Positions 34,150-42,204 of a DNA stretch of 64,000 nt are shown here, one piece after another. Position 1 is the first letter of the stretch. Each line of letters begins with the position of its first letter. The notes beneath the pieces were generated by a model. It saw only the letters and a program-made list of their open reading frames with translations, was not told the origin of the DNA and did no database searches. Location: positions 1 through 64,000 of the forward strand of contig JAKEHY010000038.1 in NCBI GenBank assembly GCA_022614805.1. The letters run 5' to 3'. The stretch is from Candidatus Zixiibacteriota bacterium. GTDB lineage: Bacteria; Zixibacteria; MSB-5A5; DSPP01. The translations under genes and the position numbers were made by a program.

Positions 34150-34872
34150 GTGAAACAGTCGCTTTTTGTAACCCTGCTTTTGGTGGTATCGCTGGGAGTC
34201 GGCTTTGGCATCTGGCTGCAGCTGCCGGAGTACCTGCAAAAAGGCGGGCCCCTGGTGGCGATTTTAATCGCCCTTTCGATTATGCTCATCACCTTCATCG
34301 TGGAGCGCTGGATTACGTTGCGCAAAGCCAAGGGAACCGGCTCCGTGCAGGCCTTTTTCCATTACGTAGTGGAGGCCCTGCAGAAAGGGGATTTGAACGC
34401 CGCTTTGGCCGCCTGCGACAAGCAGCGGGGTTCCTGCGCCAACGTGTTGCGTTCCGGCATCGAGCGCTACCAGCAGCTGGAGGGAAATTCCACCCCGGAC
34501 AAACGGCTGGCCGAAACCCAGCGGGCCATCGAGGAGGCCAACGCGCTGGAAGTGCCGCTTTTGGAGCGGAACTTGATTGCGATGTCCACCATCGCCTCGA
34601 TTGCCACCATGGTGGGACTTCTGGGGACCACCATCGGAATGATTCGGGCCTTCCACGCCACGGCCGGAACGGGGGGGGTCATCAACGCCACCTCGCTGGC
34701 CCAGGGGATTTCGGAGGCGCTGGTGAACACGGCGGGGGGACTTTTCGACGCCATCATCGGCATCGTGGCCTACAACTTTTTCGTGAACAAGGTGGACAGT
34801 TTCAACTACACCATCGACGAGGCCTCCTACGAGGTCTTGCAGCTCTTGAAGGAAAAGGAAGCCGGCAAGTAA
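34150..34872 (+). CDS. exbB: ExbB/TolQ/MotA-family proton-channel subunit
   Basis: This 240-aa protein has three membrane segments (about 7-25, 130-150, 170-195) with the MotA/TolQ/ExbB core STIASIATMVGLLGTTIGMIRAF (STIASIATMVGLLGTT) and GISEALVNTAGGLFDAI. ExbB forms the pentameric proton channel that energises TonB. The GTG start follows AGGAGGAGC closely. The next gene, exbD, begins 1 bp after the stop. It could also be called TolQ, but the tonB gene at the operon end favours ExbB. Confidence 0.92.
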   Translation: MKQSLFVTLLLVVSLGVGFGIWLQLPEYLQKGGPLVAILIALSIMLITFIVERWITLRKAKGTGSVQAFFHYVVEALQKGDLNAALAACDKQRGSCANVLRSGIERYQQLEGNSTPDKRLAETQRAIEEANALEVPLLERNLIAMSTIASIATMVGLLGTTIGMIRAFHATAGTGGVINATSLAQGISEALVNTAGGLFDAIIGIVAYNFFVNKVDSFNYTIDEASYEVLQLLKEKEAGK

Positions 34873-34873
34873 G

Positions 34874-35347
34874 ATGCTGAAAAAAATGAAGCGGCGGGTG
34901 GGGGTCCGCATCGATATGACCCCGATGGTGGACGTCGCCTTTCTGCTTTTGATTTTCTACATGTCCACCACCGTCTTCAAGCCGCCCGAGAAAAAAAGCG
35001 TGACCTTGCCGGCCTCGCACGCCAAGCTCCCTCTGCCGGACAAAAACATCATCAACATCACGGTTACGAAAGAGGATTCCATTTTCATCGAGTTCATCGA
35101 CGAAGTGGAGGAGGGGGGGAAGAAAATTCCGACCCGGCGGGTGATGGAAACCGGCCCGGACGATTTGATCGTCAATTTGAACATCGCCCGGGGAGTTTTC
35201 TGGGAGCGGGGGCAGAACCCGATTCCGGTCATCAAAGGGGACCGGGAAGCCAAGTACGGTTTAATCGAGCAGATTATGAACAATATGAAGGAAAACAACC
35301 TGAACGTTTTTCAACTGGTGACGGAATTCAAGGCCGAGGAGCGCTGA
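34874..35347 (+). CDS. exbD: ExbD/TolR-family protein, copy 1
   Basis: This 157-aa protein has a short basic cytoplasmic tail (KKMKRRVGVRIDMTPMVDVAF), given here as RIDMTPMVDVAF, one membrane segment whose Asp in MVDVAF is the conserved proton-relay residue, and a periplasmic domain. ExbD sits inside the ExbB pore. It differs from the second ExbD in an extra periplasmic stretch (VEEGGKKIPTRRVMETGP). It lies 1 bp after exbB. Confidence 0.9.
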   Translation: MLKKMKRRVGVRIDMTPMVDVAFLLLIFYMSTTVFKPPEKKSVTLPASHAKLPLPDKNIINITVTKEDSIFIEFIDEVEEGGKKIPTRRVMETGPDDLIVNLNIARGVFWERGQNPIPVIKGDREAKYGLIEQIMNNMKENNLNVFQLVTEFKAEER

Positions 35348-35391
35348 AATAAACGGGCGCTCCATGCGTATCACTGTATGAAAGGTAGGAT

Positions 35392-35937
35392 ATGGCCGGG
35401 TTAGACGCAGGCGGCGAAAGCAGAGCCCGAAAAAAGGGAAGCGGACTCCGGCGGCCCAAAAAGCGGCTGGGAATCCGCATCGATATGACCCCGATGGTGG
35501 ACATCGCCTTTTTGCTTTTGATTTTCTATATGGTCACCACCATTTTCACCACCCCCCAGGCGATGGAAGTGAATTTGCCCAAGGACGACAAGCAGGAAAT
35601 CAAAATCGCCGAGTCCAACCTGCTCACCATCCGCATTTACAAGGATGGCAAATTTTATGAAAACATCGGGACCAAAAAGCCGAAGGAAGTCGATGCCAAG
35701 CAACTGCGCAACTTTTTAATCGAGAAAAACAAAGCCAACCCGCAAAAGCTGGTGACCCTTATCCGCATTCACAAGGAAGCGCCTTACTTTAAGATGGTTT
35801 TTTTAATCGATGAAATCCAAGTAGCTGAGCAGCTCATCAAGGAGACCATTCCTATCTACAGCTCCCGTTTTGCTTTCGACACCTGGACGGAGGCGGACGA
35901 CAAGGAGGTCGAGAAGGTTTTAGGCGGGGGTGAGTAA
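35392..35937 (+). CDS. exbD: ExbD/TolR-family protein, copy 2
   Basis: This 181-aa paralogue has the same RIDMTPMVDIAFLLLIFYMVTT membrane core (RIDMTPMVDIAF) and conserved Asp, with a longer basic N-terminus and a different periplasmic part. Two ExbD proteins suggest a heterodimer in the ExbB pore, as known for some Bacteroidota-type Ton systems. The start lies 45 bp after copy 1; the stop is 3 bp before tonB. Similar DNA in the first 90 bp of both genes points to duplication. Confidence 0.9.
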   Translation: MAGLDAGGESRARKKGSGLRRPKKRLGIRIDMTPMVDIAFLLLIFYMVTTIFTTPQAMEVNLPKDDKQEIKIAESNLLTIRIYKDGKFYENIGTKKPKEVDAKQLRNFLIEKNKANPQKLVTLIRIHKEAPYFKMVFLIDEIQVAEQLIKETIPIYSSRFAFDTWTEADDKEVEKVLGGGE

Positions 35938-35940
35938 GCG

Positions 35941-36636
35941 ATGAACGACTTTGCCTTGAACTACGGGGCTTTTGAGCTTAAGAGAAGCTATCAGAAAAAC
36001 CTGGCGAAGGCTTTGCTTTTCGCGGCCGGATTGCATGCCGCCATCATAGGGGGGTTTTTGCTCTACAACTACATCAAGTCGCTTTCCGAGCGGGACAAAA
36101 ACGTAATCGTCATCCGCGACATCAAATCCCTGCCGCCGCCCTCACTTCAAAACAAACCCCCGACGCTTAAAGTCGAGCCGCCCAAAGTCAGGCCGCCGGC
36201 CGTGGGGATTCCCAAGGCCATTCCGGACGAGGAGGTGGTGGAAGAGATAACCATCGCCTCCCAAAAAGAGCTGGCAGAAATTGCCGCGCCTGTGGAGGGG
36301 ATGGGGGATGCGGTGATTGACATCGACCCGAGCGAATACACGCCCGGATTTGGCGAATTCGTGGAAGTGGACGAGGAGCCGGCCATCATCAAGCAGGTCA
36401 AGCCCCAATATCCTCCCATCGCCTACGCCAACAAGATTGAGGGGCAGGTGGTGGTGGCTATTTTGGTGGACACAGACGGCAAGGTTTTGGACACCAAGGT
36501 GGTGAAAAGCTCCAACGAGATTTTCAACGAAGAGGCGGAGGCGGCCGTCAAGCAGTGGAACTTCAAGCCGGCTATTCTGAACAAAAAGCCGGTCAAATTC
36601 TGGTACAACGCCCCCATTGTTTTTAAGATAGAATAA
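35941..36636 (+). CDS. tonB: TonB energy transducer
   Basis: This 231-aa protein has a membrane anchor (about 22-43), a Pro-rich linker (KSLPPPSLQNKPPTLKVEPP) and the TonB C-terminal domain (QYPPIAYANKIEGQVVVAIL, then VVKSSNEIFNEEAEAAVKQW). It carries the proton-motive energy from ExbBD to outer-membrane receptors. It ends the operon. No TonB-dependent receptor is in the window, so the cargo is unknown. Inverted repeats in the gap to the convergent gene (36637-36744) may end transcription but lack a T tract. Confidence 0.93.
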   Translation: MNDFALNYGAFELKRSYQKNLAKALLFAAGLHAAIIGGFLLYNYIKSLSERDKNVIVIRDIKSLPPPSLQNKPPTLKVEPPKVRPPAVGIPKAIPDEEVVEEITIASQKELAEIAAPVEGMGDAVIDIDPSEYTPGFGEFVEVDEEPAIIKQVKPQYPPIAYANKIEGQVVVAILVDTDGKVLDTKVVKSSNEIFNEEAEAAVKQWNFKPAILNKKPVKFWYNAPIVFKIE

Positions 36637-36744
36637 GTTCCCGCGTAAGGCGCTGAAAAAGGAGGATTACCACCGTGCGGCTGATAGGCCCACAGAAGGA
36701 GAGTCCTTGCCCACTTATGGCGCTTGGGAACTGAAAGCCGGCTA

Positions 36745-38136
36745 TCAGTTGAGTTTGTTCTCTGATGATAGGTCGAGCACCGCTAAAAAGGCGAAAAACG
36801 GCACCACCGGATGGTGGTAGCGGTCGGTCCCGACGAAGAAAAAGTGTATGGCCGCCCAGTAGAGCAAGGTCCCGAGTGGTAACAGGCTTCCGGCGGCCCT
36901 CCTTTTGCGTGCGCTGAACAGAATGGCAACTGCTTTTACCATCCCCCAAAAAAGCAAAATCCACCATATCGTTTGTCCCAGAATGGCCCAGATTAGTTGC
37001 CCGTAGGGCGGTTTTTCAGTCAAGCCGGAAAGGATGTAGCTGTAATCGAATCCAAAAACGACGGCCTCCTTGATCAACCCCAACCGCAGGTACTCCAAAG
37101 GATGGTTTTTTACATATTCCCAGCCCAGTTTCCAAGCCGTGCGCTCCATTTCGCCCTGATTGTTGAAATCGAACGGCAGGGAGTCGGGCAGGTGATATTG
37201 GCCGGTGGCTTGGGGGTTGGCTCCCATCCAGAAATTGAGGCCGGAGTGGGTGGAAAGGGCCCACACGCCGAATTTTTGATGGTTGCGGTAAAACCAGGGG
37301 CCAGTAACCAGAGCGGTGGCCAAAAGAAAAAGGGCAAAACGCATCCAGCGCCGCCGGAACGCTTCGGTAATGGCCGGAACTACCGTCCAGGCCAGAACGA
37401 CGGGACGGACCAAGGCGGCCAAGCCGAAACTTAGGCCTGCAAAAAAAACGGGAAGATGTTTTTCTCGATTTTTATCCCAAAGATAGATGCTCAAAACCCA
37501 GAGGAAAACAAAAAGTTGCTCGGAAAGGAGGTATTGGGTCGAATAGATTTCCGGCAAATAGAATACGAAGATAGTGCCGGCGGCCAACGCCGTTTTCTCA
37601 TCCTTCCAACGAGAAAAGGGCAACCAAAGCAAAAGGAGGGTTGCTCCGTCCAAAATTACGTTCAACAACTGTGGCAAAAAGAGGGGATGTCCGGAGATTT
37701 TGTAAAGGGCGGCCAGAAAAGCGACGTAGCCGATGGGGCGGTAAGCGGTGATAACCCCGCCGTCCTGAAAGGTTCCGGTCTGGGCCAAGGCCACGGCCAT
37801 CTGGTCATAATCCCGGGCATCGGACACTTGGGGGGCATTTGAAAAGAGTATTACCGCCAATCGAAACAGCAGGCCGGCTGCAAGAACCAGGAGAAACTTT
37901 TTCTTCAGAACTCCGGCGGAAAACCAACTCCAATCCGATTTCCAAGCCCAAAGGCCGAAATAGACGGCCCAAACAAAGGATAGTGTCCAGAAAGTCAGGT
38001 GATGGATGCGGGTGGTTTTGATGGTAGCCCAGCCCGGGCCGAAATTTTGGATTAGTTTCGAGGCGGGGTCGAAAAGAAATGGGGAAAGCAGAACGCCGGC
38101 GCTTCCGAGGAGAAACAAAACATGCTTTTTGGGCAC
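36745..38136 (-). CDS. ArnT/PMT-type (GT-C fold) membrane glycosyltransferase
   Basis: This 463-aa protein has about ten to twelve membrane segments and a first extracytoplasmic loop with DARDYDQMAVALAQTG, where acidic residues serve as catalytic and metal ligands in GT39/GT83 enzymes. Such enzymes move a sugar from a polyprenyl phosphate donor to lipid or protein in the periplasm. FRLAVILFSNAPQVSDARDY is the region preceding this loop. The acceptor is unknown. It stands alone on the minus strand, converging on tonB. Confidence 0.8.
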   Translation of the reverse strand: MPKKHVLFLLGSAGVLLSPFLFDPASKLIQNFGPGWATIKTTRIHHLTFWTLSFVWAVYFGLWAWKSDWSWFSAGVLKKKFLLVLAAGLLFRLAVILFSNAPQVSDARDYDQMAVALAQTGTFQDGGVITAYRPIGYVAFLAALYKISGHPLFLPQLLNVILDGATLLLLWLPFSRWKDEKTALAAGTIFVFYLPEIYSTQYLLSEQLFVFLWVLSIYLWDKNREKHLPVFFAGLSFGLAALVRPVVLAWTVVPAITEAFRRRWMRFALFLLATALVTGPWFYRNHQKFGVWALSTHSGLNFWMGANPQATGQYHLPDSLPFDFNNQGEMERTAWKLGWEYVKNHPLEYLRLGLIKEAVVFGFDYSYILSGLTEKPPYGQLIWAILGQTIWWILLFWGMVKAVAILFSARKRRAAGSLLPLGTLLYWAAIHFFFVGTDRYHHPVVPFFAFLAVLDLSSENKLN

Positions 38137-38190
38137 ATCCCCAAATATAGGCGCAAAGATTTTATTTGGAAGGGCGTAAATTGGGCTCGT

Positions 38191-38511
38191 TTAAGATTTA
38201 ATTAGAAGCAAAACCCCGAAGAGGGCCGTTGAAATCGGGAAAACGAAAAGAAAAGAAAGCGGGGTGACCAGGACCAGCAGTCCGGAAACGGCGGCGGAGG
38301 GGAGCAAGACATAGCGGAATAAATCGAAAACGAAACGCAGGATGCGGATGACGACAGCCAGGAAAGCGAGCGTCAAAAAAACGGTCAGGGCCGTGCCGCC
38401 TGCAGGGCCGAATTCTTGGAAAGCGAACTTATGAAAAGCCGTTACGGCGTTCCAGGTGGAATTGAAGATGGGGGATATAACTTTTAGCGTTTCATTTATT
38501 TCGACCGGCAC
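38191..38511 (-). CDS. Small membrane protein, unknown
   Basis: This 106-aa protein has three hydrophobic segments (about 38-62, 64-84 and 86-104) and a soluble N-terminus (MPVEINETLKVISPIFNSTW). No family is recognised. Its start lies 20 bp inside the end of the preceding 86-aa gene on the same strand, which argues for coupled translation and for both being real. Confidence 0.55.
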   Translation of the reverse strand: MPVEINETLKVISPIFNSTWNAVTAFHKFAFQEFGPAGGTALTVFLTLAFLAVVIRILRFVFDLFRYVLLPSAAVSGLLVLVTPLSFLFVFPISTALFGVLLLIKS

Positions 38512-38752
38512 TCTTCTTTCCCTTGGACTGGTTGTCGGTTTTCTCCAAAGGCTCGATGGTGAGACTCGATTCCCCCACCCGCGAAAGCCCGTTCATCCTA
38601 TTTATAAGAAAATTCTGGGTGGAAATCCAGCTTTGCGACAGGGATAAAACCTCCTCCTCCTGCATCTCTTCTTCCCAGTCCAACACCACCTGGTCGTAGT
38701 GCCGGCCGGAGACAATCAGGTCGTCCATTGAAAGAGTGAATTTGACTTTCAT
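38492..38752 (-). CDS. Small acidic protein, unknown
   Basis: This 86-aa protein starts at the ATG at 38752, which has a strong GGAGG site 5 nt upstream. The middle is acidic (DWEEEMQEEEVLSLSQSW) and the C-terminus basic (KKSAGRNK). A longer in-frame extension to 39121 exists but crosses unlikely sequence. No family is recognised. It overlaps the membrane-protein gene at 38511 by 20 bp, suggesting a two-gene operon. Confidence 0.6.
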   Translation of the reverse strand: MKVKFTLSMDDLIVSGRHYDQVVLDWEEEMQEEEVLSLSQSWISTQNFLINRMNGLSRVGESSLTIEPLEKTDNQSKGKKSAGRNK

Positions 38753-39077
38753 TTTTCCTCCGTGAGGAAGCATCGCAACGGAGGTGCCAAAAAGGAGTTG
38801 GCAAAGCCACTTTTTCACCCCGCCATCCCGTTGAAGGGCAAGAGGTTGAGGAAAAATGGGAGAAGTCCAATAGTGGGCGGGTTTCCATACTCTTTTTGTC
38901 CTATTGCTTTTACCCCTCTTGTTCGGGAGGGGTTCCAATAGACCGGGCAGTTTTACGGGTTTTAGTTTTGCCAATTTGTCTTGACGCCGGAGCGGTTTTC
39001 GGCCTGTTGATGGACTTCGCAATGCGGTATGCGTGATTGTTTGACTAAGTTTTGGCTTTTTCGTATCATCTTTTATT
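38753..39077. other. Divergent intergenic region, 325 bp
   Basis: It separates the minus-strand small-gene pair from plus-strand gcvT. It contains the ribosome site of the 86-aa gene, a C-rich hairpin ACCCCTC (38912-38918) with GAGGGGT (38927-38933), and the gcvT promoter. I see no gene in it. Confidence 0.6.
39041..39069 (+). promoter_or_regulatory. Sigma70-type promoter giving a probable leaderless gcvT mRNA
   Basis: TTGACT (39041-39046), a 17-nt spacer and TATCAT (39064-39069) end 8 nt before the ATG at 39078. Transcription at the usual distance would start 1-2 nt before or at the start codon. No ribosome site is visible. Confidence 0.6.
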
Positions 39078-40187
39078 ATGCCGCAAATTGAAGAAGGGGT
39101 GAAAAAAACTCCTCTTTCCACCGTTCACGAAGAGGCTGGGGGAAAAATGGTGCCGTTCGCCGGTTTTTATATGCCGGTGGCCTACCGCGGCATCACCGAA
39201 GAACACCGCAAGGTCCGTAGTTCGGTCGGAGTATTCGACCTTTCGCATATGGGGGAGTTCCGCATAACTGGTTCCCGCGCCTTGGATTTCCTGCAAAAAA
39301 TGACCACCAACGATGTGGCCAAACTGGCCGTTGGGGATGTGCAATATTCTTTGATGTGCCATCCGGAGGGTGGCATCGTGGACGACTTACTGGTCTATCG
39401 CCTCCCCGGTGAATATTTATTGGTGGTCAATGCCGCCAACATTGAAAAAGATTTTGACTGGTTGTCATCGCATAAGCCGGAGGGAGTTGCTTTGACCGAT
39501 GAAAGCGACCAGACGGCCCTCATTGCCATTCAGGGGCCGCGTTCGGAGGCGGTTGTCGCCAAGCTGACTGACTTTGACCTGTCCAAGTTGGGCTATTATA
39601 AGGCGGTGCGCGCCAAAGTCTCCGGCCAGGAAATTCTCTTTTCCCGCACCGGCTACACGGGCGAGGATGGGTTCGAGCTGTATATGCCGCCCGAAAAAGC
39701 GGAATTTTTCTGGCGCAAAATAATGGAAGCAGGGAGGCAATTCGACATTGAACCGATCGGCTTGGGGGCGCGGGATACCCTGCGGCTGGAAATGAAGTAT
39801 ATGCTCTACGGCAACGACATCGACGCCGCCACCAATCCGATTGAGGCCGGGCTGGGCTGGGTCGTCAAACTGAACAAGGGGAATTTTATTGGCCGGGGGC
39901 CGATCGAAAAAATGAAAACCGAAGGGCCGAAGCGAAAGCTGGCCGCCTTCGAGATGCTGGAGAAATCGATACCCCGCAAAGGGTGCTTGATTTACACCGC
40001 CACCCAGAAGGCGGGAGAGGTAACTTCCGGAACCTTTTCCCCTTCGCTGGAAAAGGGGGTCGGCTTGGGATACGTTCCTTCCATCCTTTCGGCTGTCGGA
40101 ACCAAATTGGAAATCGACATCCGGGGGAAAAAGTCGCCAGCGGCGGTCGTGCCAGCGCCCTTTTATCAAAAAGGGTCGCATAAGTAA
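39078..40187 (+). CDS. gcvT: Aminomethyltransferase (glycine cleavage T protein)
   Basis: This 369-aa protein is full length. It has GGKMVPFAGFYMPVAYRGITEEH (KMVPFAGFYMPV), DLSHMGEFRITG, the folate-site region FSRTGYTGEDGFELY and LGARDTLRLEMKYMLYGNDID (LGARDTLRLEM). T protein transfers the methylene group from H-protein to tetrahydrofolate. Genes for the P, H and L proteins are not in the window. Promoter spacing suggests a leaderless mRNA. Confidence 0.93.
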   Translation: MPQIEEGVKKTPLSTVHEEAGGKMVPFAGFYMPVAYRGITEEHRKVRSSVGVFDLSHMGEFRITGSRALDFLQKMTTNDVAKLAVGDVQYSLMCHPEGGIVDDLLVYRLPGEYLLVVNAANIEKDFDWLSSHKPEGVALTDESDQTALIAIQGPRSEAVVAKLTDFDLSKLGYYKAVRAKVSGQEILFSRTGYTGEDGFELYMPPEKAEFFWRKIMEAGRQFDIEPIGLGARDTLRLEMKYMLYGNDIDAATNPIEAGLGWVVKLNKGNFIGRGPIEKMKTEGPKRKLAAFEMLEKSIPRKGCLIYTATQKAGEVTSGTFSPSLEKGVGLGYVPSILSAVGTKLEIDIRGKKSPAAVVPAPFYQKGSHK

Positions 40188-40239
40188 GAGGCATTCTTAA
40201 ACTGCCGTTAACCGGCTAAATAAAAGAGATGGAAGATAG

Positions 40240-40989
40240 ATGAACAAAATCGACTTGTACTTTATACCGTCCGAAATACAGGACTCCGACTTGGCCGACC
40301 GGCTGGTCATTGTGGTGGATGTTCTGCGCGCCTCCACCACCGCCGCAGTGGCTTTGGCCAATGGGGCCAGGGAAATCATTCCGGTCGCCTCCATCGACGC
40401 CGCCGGGGAACTCAAGCAGAAGCTGGGGAAAGAACACGTTTTGCTCTGCGGCGAGCGGGAGGGAGTGAAAATCGAAGGGTTCGATTTGGGAAACTCTCCG
40501 GCGGAATACGAGCCGAAGGTCGTCAAGGATAAGGCCTTAATCTTTTGCTCCACCAACGGCTCCAAGGCGATGCTGAAAGGAGGCCAAGGGGCGCTCTGCT
40601 TTATCGGCGGTTTGGTTAACCTCTCGGAAATTTTGCGCTTTGTTTTGCGCGAGAAAAAGGATGTCGCCATCGTCTGTTCCGGCTCGGCCGGAAAATTTTC
40701 GTTTGAAGATGCCGTGGTTGGCGGAAAATACCTCGCCGACCTGGAGAAGAAATTGGGACGGGAGCTGGATAAAAACGACGGAGCGCGTGCCGCCCTTCAC
40801 CTGTACCGCCGGGAGGAAGGGGATTTGTATTCCGCCCTGCGCAACTCCTTCCATGGCAAGTATTTGGTCACGCTCGGTTTTGAAGCGGACATCCGCGAGG
40901 CAGCCCGTCTGGATTCCGTCCCGGTCGCTCCGATTTTCTCCGGCGGGCGCATCGTACGCTACCAGCCGGAAAACGTAGCCTCCCAGTAA
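40240..40989 (+). CDS. comB: 2-phosphosulfolactate phosphatase (ComB)
   Basis: This 249-aa protein has the ComB pattern: VVDVLRASTTAAVALANGA, LCGEREGVKIEGFDLGNSP (in parts CGEREGVKIEGF), LIFCSTNGSKAM and CSGSAGKFSFEDAVVGG. ComB dephosphorylates 2-phosphosulfolactate to sulfolactate, a step of methanogen coenzyme M synthesis, and many bacteria also carry ComB. ComA and ComC are not seen here, so the bacterial role is open. It lies 1 bp before the YchF-like gene, suggesting an operon. Confidence 0.88.
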   Translation: MNKIDLYFIPSEIQDSDLADRLVIVVDVLRASTTAAVALANGAREIIPVASIDAAGELKQKLGKEHVLLCGEREGVKIEGFDLGNSPAEYEPKVVKDKALIFCSTNGSKAMLKGGQGALCFIGGLVNLSEILRFVLREKKDVAIVCSGSAGKFSFEDAVVGGKYLADLEKKLGRELDKNDGARAALHLYRREEGDLYSALRNSFHGKYLVTLGFEADIREAARLDSVPVAPIFSGGRIVRYQPENVASQ

Positions 40990-40990
40990 A

Positions 40991-42052
40991 ATGCAAGTCG
41001 GTATTCTGGGGTATCCCCGCTCGGGGAAGTCCACCCTTTTTCGGGCCTTGCTCGGCCACAAAGGGCATCACGCCGGTTCTCGCAAGGAAGGCTACGAGAA
41101 AGGAGTGGTGAAAGTTCCCGACTCCCGCATTGATTTTCTGGCCGGGCTGTACCAGCCGAAAAAAGTTACCCACGCCGAGATTGAGTTCTGGGATTCCCAG
41201 GCCTTGGATGAACCGAAAGCGGAGCCGCACGAGCTTCCCGCCTATCTGCGCCAAGCGGATTCGCTGGTGGCGGTTATCGCGGCCTTCAACAATCCGAACG
41301 TGGCCCATCCGAAAAAGTCGGTCAATCCGCAGCGGGACATCGATGATTTGAACGCCGAGCTGGTCTTTTCCGATTTGATTTCGGTGGAAAAGCGGCTTGG
41401 CAAACTTGCCAACGATTTAAAGCGGGGGCATAAGGAGGTTGCGGATGAAATAAAGTTCTTGGAGCGGCTGAAAACCGCGCTGGAGGCCAACCAACCGCTG
41501 CGCTCGCTGGATTTGACGCCGGATGAACGCAAGGCCGTTCGGGGTTTCGAATTTCTTTCGCTCAAACCGGTTCTGTGGGTCATCAACATCGGCGAGGGCG
41601 ACCTTCCCCGCCGAGAGGAAATTGAAAAAAGTTTCACCCCCACACCGCATTCCGAGTTCTATGCCGTTTCCGCCGAAATAGAAGCTGAAATTGCCGAGTT
41701 GCCGGAGGCCGAACGACCGGCTTTTTTGGCTGATTTGGGAATTGCCGAACCGGCCCTATTCGGAATGATTCGTCATATTTACCATCTTTCCGGCCTCATC
41801 TCCTTTTTCACCTGCGGCGACCCGGAGGTGCGGGCATGGACCGTTCCCAGAGGGAGCAAGGCGCCGCAGGCGGCGGGGGTGATTCATTCCGATTTCGAAA
41901 AGGGGTTCATCCGGGCCGAGGTGGTGCATTTCGACCGGCTGAAAGAATTCGGAAACATCCACAAGGCCAAGGAAAAAGGGCAGTTGCGGCTGGAGGGGAA
42001 AGAATATGTGGTACAGGATGGCGATGTGGTTTTGTTTAGGTTTAATGTGTGA
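40991..42052 (+). CDS. ychF: YchF/OLA1-like GTPase with altered G motifs
   Basis: This 353-aa protein has the P-loop GYPRSGKST (7-15), the YchF hallmark NPQRDIDDLNAELVFSDL (113-130) and a TGS-type C-terminus (VRAWTVPRGSKAPQAAGVIH, then EYVVQDGDVVLFRFNV). YchF proteins usually bind ATP through a NMxE motif; here the region reads VLWVINIGEGD. The G3 DxAGL motif is replaced by EFWDSQAL, so the switch region is atypical. It may therefore hydrolyse nucleotide poorly. It follows comB by 1 bp. Confidence 0.85.
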   Translation: MQVGILGYPRSGKSTLFRALLGHKGHHAGSRKEGYEKGVVKVPDSRIDFLAGLYQPKKVTHAEIEFWDSQALDEPKAEPHELPAYLRQADSLVAVIAAFNNPNVAHPKKSVNPQRDIDDLNAELVFSDLISVEKRLGKLANDLKRGHKEVADEIKFLERLKTALEANQPLRSLDLTPDERKAVRGFEFLSLKPVLWVINIGEGDLPRREEIEKSFTPTPHSEFYAVSAEIEAEIAELPEAERPAFLADLGIAEPALFGMIRHIYHLSGLISFFTCGDPEVRAWTVPRGSKAPQAAGVIHSDFEKGFIRAEVVHFDRLKEFGNIHKAKEKGQLRLEGKEYVVQDGDVVLFRFNV

Positions 42053-42204
42053 ATTGAAGGATTCACAATTTTTGGCAGGAAAAGTATCGTTTTTTGACGT
42101 CTAAAGGGGCATTATTTTTTTCTGTTCAATACTCAAATTTGCTGCTTTCAAACCTTGTTATTACCTTTATTTTTTGCTATTTTATTGTCAAACAATGAGG
42201 TGGG

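Noticed and set aside
42053-42204. Strong promoter before gyrA
   Set aside because: The gap is AT-rich and has a TTGACG and several TATTTT-like boxes, but no pair has both good boxes and 16-18 nt spacing.
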